From Vibrio sp. UBA2441 (lineage in GTDB: Bacteria > Pseudomonadota > Gammaproteobacteria > Enterobacterales > Vibrionaceae), in NCBI GenBank assembly GCA_002342685.1, contig DDQN01000003.1, forward strand, positions 1-64,000: a DNA stretch of 64,000 nt. The letters are read 5' to 3'. The notes beneath the pieces are model-generated. The model worked only from the letters and a program-made list of their open reading frames with translations. It was not told the origin of the DNA and made no database searches. The translations under genes and the position numbers were made by a program. This document shows, piece after piece, positions 58,773-64,000 of the stretch (position 1 is the first letter of the stretch; each line of letters opens with the position of its first letter).

Positions 58773-58790
58773 TGTAAGAGATCTCCTACA
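58773..58790. promoter_or_regulatory. GacA/VarA/UvrY-type inverted repeat upstream of csrB
   Basis: TGTAAG-N6-CCTACA matches the GacA-box consensus TGTAAG-N6-CTTACA at 11 of 12 fixed positions. Its centre is about 169 bp upstream of the csrB start, the far-upstream placement typical of these response regulators. Confidence 0.75.
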
Positions 58791-58889
58791 AGCTCTACCA
58801 CCAATAACTTTACCGAATAATTTAACTCTGTTCGCTTAATTTATCCTGAACCATTATTATGTAGAGAATTTCTTTTTTTGGAACAATAC

Positions 58890-59168
58890 ATGCTAACTAA
58901 AGACGTCTCTTCCGAGTTGGAAAACGCCATTCAATCGTTGCACGACCTAGGAAAACAACCCACCGTTGCTCTAGTAAAAGCCCGACTTTCCACTAACGTC
59001 CCTATGCCTGCTATTATTGCAGCGATAAAAAGTTGGAAAGGCAAAAAGCCGATGCCAAAAATTGAAGTCGCGGCAGAACAAATGTCTGCTGAAAATAAGA
59101 TCAGTAAATTGGAACAACAAGTTGCCGATTTGATTGAACGTATTGAAATACTAGAGGCCAAGCAATGA
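58890..59168 (+). CDS. Small coiled-coil protein with possible DNA-binding N-terminus
   Basis: A 92-residue protein not recognised as a named family. Residues 1-50 ([20 protein letters not shown] through [18 protein letters not shown]) look like a helical, HTH-like region of the kind seen in KfrA-type proteins. Residues 65-92 ([19 protein letters not shown]) form a short coiled coil suited to dimerisation. The start at 58890 is preferred to 58878 as the first codons of the latter are unlikely; the ribosome site is weak. It overlaps the yaiI start by 4 bp. It is divergent from csrB, and its promoter region would share DNA with the GacA box. No function is assigned. Confidence 0.6.
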   Translation: MLTKDVSSELENAIQSLHDLGKQPTVALVKARLSTNVPMPAIIAAIKSWKGKKPMPKIEVAAEQMSAENKISKLEQQVADLIERIEILEAKQ

Positions 59169-59608
59169 AAATTTGGGTGGATGCCGATGCCTGTCCCAAG
59201 GTAACACGTGAAACACTATTTAGAGCAGCAGAGCGGACTGGCGTTGAATGTACGTTTGTCGCGAATCACCGTATTCCGGTTCCAACACGAGTGAATATTA
59301 AGTCTATTCAAGTAGAGAGTGGGTTTGATATTGCAGACAATGAAATTGTAAAGCGAGTTTCAGCTGGAGATTTGGTCATCACTTCAGATATACCGCTCGC
59401 CGATGAGGTCATCACAAAAGGTGGACTGGCACTCAACTCCAGAGGAGAGCTTTATACCAAAGAAACAATTAAAGCTCGCCTTAATATCAGAGATTTTATG
59501 GATACCATGAGAGCAAGTGGCGTACAGACAGGCGGACCTGCTGCACTATCACAAACTGACCGACGAGAATTCGCCAACCATTTAGACAGGATATTGGCGA
59601 AAAGATGA
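59165..59608 (+). CDS. yaiI: YaiI/YqxD family protein (UPF0178)
   Basis: A 147-residue protein of UPF0178 with a PIN/NYN-like N-terminus ([20 protein letters not shown]). Further conserved parts are [16 protein letters not shown] and the C-terminal [15 protein letters not shown]. The Asp6 and Asp8 pair suggests a metal site as in PIN nucleases, but no activity is established. It starts within the stop codon of the upstream gene (ATGA). A heptanucleotide repeat begins right after its stop codon. Confidence 0.9.
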   Translation: MKIWVDADACPKVTRETLFRAAERTGVECTFVANHRIPVPTRVNIKSIQVESGFDIADNEIVKRVSAGDLVITSDIPLADEVITKGGLALNSRGELYTKETIKARLNIRDFMDTMRASGVQTGGPAALSQTDRREFANHLDRILAKR

Positions 59609-59661
59609 TGGGTCATGGGTCATGGGTCATGGGTCATGGGTCATGGGTCATGGGTCATGGG
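59609..59661. repeat. Seven tandem copies of TGGGTCA
   Basis: Perfect 7-bp units at 59609-59657, plus a partial TGGG to 59661. An inverted word ATGACCCAT lies at 59679-59687, and CCTATCGCCTATCG follows near 59720. Copy number should vary between strains. It fills the gap between yaiI and the convergent DUF2310 gene. Confidence 0.95.
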
Positions 59662-59746
59662 AGCATAATGCCTTTGATATGACCCATCGCCTATAACCGT
59701 CTTTTATCTACTCCCCATAACCTATCGCCTATCGCCCAATATCTAC

Positions 59747-60523
59747 CTACTTCAATATATCCCAGGATATATTAGAGACGATTCGGCAAGAATCGCATTT
59801 AAAATAAAATACATCATGCAAAGGTTCATCAAGTAACCAGTCCCCCGCACATTTGGGGCATTTTCTCGCCTTTTCTTCTACAATGCTTTTTCCGCCAACG
59901 CGATATAAATAATAGTAAGTCGGAATGTCGGTCAAAAATTCTATACGACCACGCAAATCCCAGCCCCGTCTAAACAGGTCACTTTCAATACTTGTAATTT
60001 CATTCAAAGCCGCATGTTCAGCTTTACAACCACCCGCCATTTGTAGCTCATCACAAGCCTGCCATTCTGTTTGCCACTTAACAACCGCTTTATGGTCACC
60101 ATTCAAACTAGGTGGGTTTCGATAAAGAGGAATAGGTAAAAGTGACTCTCCACTCCTCAACGGCGAACAGGTATGCACATACGTCGTATAAAGAACCTGC
60201 CAACTCGGCGGCTGATCTTCAGCGGCCTGCTCCGAATTAATATCACGGCCTAATAAACGAACTTTAGGAGATAATAAACAAGCCTCTGATAACCTTTCAA
60301 TACAAAACTTTACATAATCTGAATGGTTGCTTGGATGAAGACTATCTTGTTCAGGGCAAACCAGACGAACATCAAACACGCCTTCACCCATAATGATCGG
60401 GAACTCCCGCCCCAGAATCTGACCGTTATACCGCAGCGCTTCCATCAGCCCATTAATGGCTTTATCAACGGCAGATATAGTCGTGTTATCAAAACACTCA
60501 AATTCGAGTTCAACAACGTACAT
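59747..60523 (-). CDS. Zn-ribbon protein, DUF2310
   Basis: A 258-residue protein. The C-terminus has a zinc ribbon of two CxxC pairs (CPKCAGDWLLDE and KCDSC, about 226-248). The N-terminal body matches DUF2310, described as Zn-ribbon-containing and possibly nucleic-acid binding. An acidic patch and VRLVCPEQDSLHPSNHSDYV precede it. It lies 4 bp after the syd stop codon on the same strand and is probably cotranscribed with syd. No specific function is known. Confidence 0.82.
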   Translation of the reverse strand: MYVVELEFECFDNTTISAVDKAINGLMEALRYNGQILGREFPIIMGEGVFDVRLVCPEQDSLHPSNHSDYVKFCIERLSEACLLSPKVRLLGRDINSEQAAEDQPPSWQVLYTTYVHTCSPLRSGESLLPIPLYRNPPSLNGDHKAVVKWQTEWQACDELQMAGGCKAEHAALNEITSIESDLFRRGWDLRGRIEFLTDIPTYYYLYRVGGKSIVEEKARKCPKCAGDWLLDEPLHDVFYFKCDSCRIVSNISWDILK

Positions 60524-60527
60524 CCTG

Positions 60528-61073
60528 TTATACCTCTGGCTTAATTTCGGTTAAAAACTCAACCAAATTTTCCGCAAGAATATCTCTCTTATCGGTGCCC
60601 AAGCGTTCTAATATGACATTACCTGTTAAATTACAAATAGAAATAACATCCATATCAGCATCAGTGGCACCAATAAAAACGGTAGGCTTTAATTTCAATC
60701 GTTTCTGGGTCACAAGGTGACCTATTATATTTTCTTGCAACCTAACATAGTCCTCATCACTCCACACCTGCAACAAAATAAATGACTCACCCCGCCAAGT
60801 AGCCTCCATATCAGAACTATATTGGCAGCCATAAAATAATTTAATATCTTCATGTAAGCTAAGTTCAATACCTTCTTCTACGTTTGAAAAGTCGGCCACT
60901 TGGTCTCGCTGAACGGGTTGCCAAAATACAGCATCTTCTTGTTTTTCTTGCACACATGGAGAAACAAGGCCTACCAATTCTTCACTTTTAGGCAAAGATT
61001 GATGGTTTGTTTTCCATGCCTGAACGAAGTTCTTCGAGAAGGTATCTAAAGCATCGACTACTGATTGAGTCAT
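60528..61073 (-). CDS. syd: SecY-interacting protein Syd
   Basis: A 181-residue peripheral inner-membrane protein that binds SecY in E. coli and appears to check translocon integrity. Characteristic blocks are DLFGCQY-like [34 protein letters not shown] and [20 protein letters not shown]. It is divergent from queF (80 bp), as in E. coli, where syd also lies beside csrB. Confidence 0.93.
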   Translation of the reverse strand: MTQSVVDALDTFSKNFVQAWKTNHQSLPKSEELVGLVSPCVQEKQEDAVFWQPVQRDQVADFSNVEEGIELSLHEDIKLFYGCQYSSDMEATWRGESFILLQVWSDEDYVRLQENIIGHLVTQKRLKLKPTVFIGATDADMDVISICNLTGNVILERLGTDKRDILAENLVEFLTEIKPEV

Positions 61074-61152
61074 GTAAACTCCTTGAATTAATGACAGGCA
61101 TTACTTGATTAAGTAGAATTCTATTTATTCTAATCGATATTTGAAGTGAAGT

Positions 61153-61998
61153 ATGAGCAAATATTCAAACGCAAAAGAACTTTCAGACTTAACCCTTGGT
61201 CAAAAAACAGAATACCGAAGCCAATACGATGCTTCTCTTTTGCAACCCGTTCCACGAAGCCTAAACCGTGATGATCTTGAGCTTGGTGATACGCTACCCT
61301 TTGCCGGCGGTGATATCTGGACATTGTATGAGCTTTCTTGGTTAAACGACAAAGGGTTGCCACAAGTTGCTGTGGCAGACGTATTTATCCCTGCGTCCAG
61401 TGATAACTTAATTGAATCCAAATCATTCAAGCTATATCTAAACAGTTTTAATCAGACCCATTTTTCCAGTTGGGATCAAGTGCAGCGTACTCTCGAAAAA
61501 GATCTATCTGATTGCGCTAAAGAAATGGTAAAGGTCACTCTGAATAAAGTATCTGATTACAATAACCAAAAAATTATTGATATGGCTGGTGACTGCATAG
61601 ATGAACAAGACATTACCATTAATGATTATGAATTTAATCCTGCTTATCTGGAAAACGCCTCATCGGATATTCAGGTCACTGAAACATTACACAGTCACCT
61701 TCTGAAATCGAACTGTTTGATAACCAACCAACCAGATTGGGGAAGTGTTGAAATTAGTTACACTGGCACTAAAATCGATAGAGAGGCATTACTAAGATAT
61801 ATTGTTTCTTTCAGAGAGCACAACGAATTTCACGAACAATGCGTAGAGCGCATTTTTACCGATATTCAAAAATATTGCCATCCAGACTCTCTAACCGTAT
61901 TTGCACGCTATACAAGACGTGGGGGGTTGGATATCAATCCTTACCGATCGACATGCTCGACCTTGCCAGCACATAATTATCGCTTAGCACGTCAATAG
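61153..61998 (+). CDS. queF: NADPH-dependent 7-cyano-7-deazaguanine reductase
   Basis: Reduces preQ0 to preQ1 in queuosine synthesis. The 281 residues are the bimodular T-fold form. The catalytic Cys188 is in [18 protein letters not shown], and the QueF motif [13 protein letters not shown] is at 88-100. No preQ1 riboswitch-like structure is evident in the 79-bp upstream gap. It is followed 23 bp later by the TPR/GGDEF-like gene on the same strand. Confidence 0.95.
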   Translation: MSKYSNAKELSDLTLGQKTEYRSQYDASLLQPVPRSLNRDDLELGDTLPFAGGDIWTLYELSWLNDKGLPQVAVADVFIPASSDNLIESKSFKLYLNSFNQTHFSSWDQVQRTLEKDLSDCAKEMVKVTLNKVSDYNNQKIIDMAGDCIDEQDITINDYEFNPAYLENASSDIQVTETLHSHLLKSNCLITNQPDWGSVEISYTGTKIDREALLRYIVSFREHNEFHEQCVERIFTDIQKYCHPDSLTVFARYTRRGGLDINPYRSTCSTLPAHNYRLARQ

Positions 61999-62021
61999 TA
62001 GAAAAGAGGTTTAGAACAAGA

Positions 62022-64000
62022 ATGACGAACAAATTACTGTCTTTTATTGCACTGCTGTCAATTAGCTTTGGTTTTACTGCTCAGGCAGAAAACTCAACAT
62101 CCAAAATTTTGGATGAGGCAAATAAATTGATTGAGATTGTTCCGGAGCAATCTAAACAAGTCGCTCAAAAATTTCTTGCCTCTAGGACTCTGACCAGCAA
62201 AACAAGTGGAAATAATTCTTCAACGAGAGAAGATGCCAGCAGCTCCTTAAGAACACCTGACACAAGCGTCGACGCATTACAAATATTAGCCAAAACGATG
62301 TTTTTGTTAGGTGATTTCAGAGGCTCGCTGGACAGTATCGAGCAAGCAGAAATACTGGCCCGCAGCTATCAGCTACCTTATGCATTAATTGAAACTCAAA
62401 TTATTAAAGCTGATTTGCTTTGGCAAATTTCCAAAGATGAAGCCAAAGTTTTCCCCCTTATCGCTATTGTCGAAGATGTATTGGAGAAAGGGCATGAAAA
62501 ACCGATTTTAGATGACAATCTTAATTATCAATTAGTTATGTTAAAAGCTAAAATCGCGGCTTTTCAGAAAAACTTAAATACCGCTGAAAAATTGTATAAG
62601 AAAGCCAATAGCTACCTTATAAAAATTGATCGTAGAGCGATGCTCGTTGACTATCAAATTGAACTCGGTAAATATCATCTCAAATATAAACAATATAACC
62701 GCGCACTTTACCAGTTACTTTCTGCTTACTGGACAACTGTGGAAAATGATATGCCAATACGGTTGGCAAAAATAAACTACCAACTAGCCCAGTTATTTTA
62801 TCAAAAGCGTGTATTAGACAAATCCATTGAACACCTATCTCAAGCCGCTGATTTTTATGATAATTATAAAGATTCACCCATTTTACCCAATGTCCTGAAG
62901 AAAATGGCTGATATCTACTATGACCAAGGAAAGTATAATCTGGCACTAGTTCATTATTTCAATGTTCTCGACTCTGAAGCCATAAATAGAGATATTGAAG
63001 ATATTATCGAATTAAGATTAGATTTAGCTAAGACATACCTACAACTTTATAACTATTCATTAACAGAGCAATATATCAAAAGAGCAAATTCGTTACTTGA
63101 TTATACTGACTTAGATCGGTTAGACGCACTTGCTCTATTACTACAAGCTCAACTTAACTTTCAAAAAGGGCATAATGAAAAAGCTCTTAACCAGTCACTA
63201 TCTGCATTAGAAATAAGCAAACGTTTAAACAATGTGACTATTCAACTCAACACTCATTATTTACTGTCCAACATTTACGAATCAAATAAAGACTTTGCCA
63301 ATGCATTTATTCACGGTAAACAGTACGATCAAAAGATCACTACTCTAAAAGATCAGCTTATCGAAATTTCTAAAGATGATTTTAAACAGCAAAAACTATT
63401 TATTGAACGTTCGTTGCACTATAAAGATCAAACCGCTGAACTAGCTCGACGAACACAAGATATCACTCGTTATCGTTACTCCACGACTATTTTATTTTTC
63501 CTTACTTTGCTTCTGGTTATTCTGTTTATCCATCGTGGAATGACAAACCGAAAGATGAGAATGCAACTTAAGAATTTATATACTGACCATTACACGCATC
63601 CCCGATCCGGGCTGCGCAATCTACGCCTGTTAAACAAAAAGTTACCATCTTCACTAGAGCAGAGCAGCGCTAACTTTGAGCAATGGCAAACAGGTGAACT
63701 GATAAACGAACCACTTCATGACAAACTACGCTTCGTTATGATCGACCTGCCATTCCTTAGAACCATGTACCTCAGAAACGGTTACAATGCAGGGCTAGAT
63801 CTTGAAGGTCAGTTTGGGGAATATATAAAAACTAAAATAGAGAGCCCAGCTCGCTTATACCACTTTTCTGATGCTATGTTTTTATACGTAGAGCCAAACA
63901 CAAACCCTAACAAAACCGCTCAAGAACTTTTCGAACAAATAAAAGAGTGGATTGTAGGATTTGAGGCCGATAAAAATCTGGCAAAAACTATTCGGGCAGG
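62022..64000 (+). CDS. TPR membrane protein with degenerate GGDEF domain (partial, runs off the right edge)
   Basis: The reading frame stays open for 659 codons to the window end. It has a signal peptide (MTNKLLSFIALLSISFGFTAQA) and a periplasmic region of about 25-480 with degenerate TPR-like helices (for example YNRALYQLLSAYW and KYNLALVHYFNVL). One membrane helix lies at about 487-506, followed by a cytoplasmic part. That part resembles a GGDEF domain at its start (HPRSGLRN, 526-533, for the usual DxLTGLxNR). Where GGDEF is expected there is HFSDAMF (614-620), so cyclase activity is unlikely. GAGG lies 14 bases upstream. It follows queF closely. The true C-terminus is not visible. Confidence 0.75.
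   Translation, partial: MTNKLLSFIALLSISFGFTAQAENSTSKILDEANKLIEIVPEQSKQVAQKFLASRTLTSKTSGNNSSTREDASSSLRTPDTSVDALQILAKTMFLLGDFRGSLDSIEQAEILARSYQLPYALIETQIIKADLLWQISKDEAKVFPLIAIVEDVLEKGHEKPILDDNLNYQLVMLKAKIAAFQKNLNTAEKLYKKANSYLIKIDRRAMLVDYQIELGKYHLKYKQYNRALYQLLSAYWTTVENDMPIRLAKINYQLAQLFYQKRVLDKSIEHLSQAADFYDNYKDSPILPNVLKKMADIYYDQGKYNLALVHYFNVLDSEAINRDIEDIIELRLDLAKTYLQLYNYSLTEQYIKRANSLLDYTDLDRLDALALLLQAQLNFQKGHNEKALNQSLSALEISKRLNNVTIQLNTHYLLSNIYESNKDFANAFIHGKQYDQKITTLKDQLIEISKDDFKQQKLFIERSLHYKDQTAELARRTQDITRYRYSTTILFFLTLLLVILFIHRGMTNRKMRMQLKNLYTDHYTHPRSGLRNLRLLNKKLPSSLEQSSANFEQWQTGELINEPLHDKLRFVMIDLPFLRTMYLRNGYNAGLDLEGQFGEYIKTKIESPARLYHFSDAMFLYVEPNTNPNKTAQELFEQIKEWIVGFEADKNLAKTIRA

Noticed and set aside
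59609..59661. TGGGTCA array as a CRISPR or attachment site
   Set aside because: The unit is only 7 bp, there are no spacers, no cas genes and no integrase nearby.
61074..61152. A preQ1 riboswitch upstream of queF
   Set aside because: The 79-bp gap has no pseudoknot-like C-rich/A-rich arrangement that I can recognise.
62680..62946. An 88-codon minus-strand ORF
   Set aside because: It is antisense to the long open TPR reading frame that continues to the window end.

Overview
This window is chromosomal DNA of a gamma-proteobacterium, almost certainly a Vibrio or close relative (Vibrionaceae, main chromosome). The signs are two Vibrio-type flagellin genes with sigma-28 promoters, a set of small families mostly confined to Vibrionales (DUF2956, DUF2897, DUF3549, DUF3301, DUF2066, the TIGR03503 family), and an E. 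coli-like gene order broken at Vibrio-typical places, such as dxr after cdsA and hda missing between uraA and bepA. It is almost entirely housekeeping core genome. I see no prophage, insertion sequence, integron, CRISPR array, rRNA or intact tRNA.

Layout. (1) 1-2.7 kb: two flagellin genes, each with its own FliA promoter. (2) 2.8-5.0 kb: a YfeX-type Dyp peroxidase and small accessory genes. (3) 5.2-9.6 kb: yffB-like, dapE, an M15 peptidase and a DUF2897 gene, converging on dapA-bamC; this is diaminopimelate synthesis beside envelope assembly. (4) 9.9-14.8 kb: gcvR-bcp, perM with a TusA-like gene, bepA and a yfgD-type arsC. (5) 14.9-20.4 kb: uraA, upp and purMN, covering pyrimidine salvage and purine synthesis, with a visible PurR box and a CRP site. 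(6) 20.5-31.5 kb: yafJ-gmhA, TIGR03503-dnaQ against rnhA, yafS against gloB-mltD, yafD, glnB, a cytochrome c and tilS. (7) 31.6-51.0 kb, all on the minus strand: the large conserved translation, isoprenoid, phospholipid, Bam and lipid A cluster (rpsB, tsf, pyrH, frr, uppS, cdsA, dxr, rseP, bamA, skp, lpxD, fabZ, lpxA, lpxB, rnhB, dnaE, accA). (8) 51.3-55.7 kb: map, glnD and the yaeH homologue, divergent from rpsB. (9) 55.7-62.0 kb: truC-yqcC, DUF3549-DUF3301, an unmarked CsrB-family sRNA, yaiI, a Zn-ribbon gene, syd and queF. (10) 62.0 kb to the edge: a truncated TPR, membrane and degenerate-GGDEF gene.

The most informative non-coding locus is 58.2-58.9 kb. It holds a CsrB-type regulatory RNA on the minus strand with about 25 GGA motifs, an E. 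coli-like 5' end, a strong terminator, a sigma-70 promoter and a GacA/VarA/UvrY-type inverted repeat about 170 bp upstream. Other regulatory finds are paired FliA promoters, a CRP site about 62 bp upstream of the inferred uraA start, a PurR box in the upp-purM gap, terminator-like hairpins inside the lpx/bam operon, and two dispersed intergenic mini-repeat families. No clearly novel multi-gene system is visible. The least understood loci are the 92-residue gene coupled to yaiI and the degenerate GGDEF protein at the right edge.
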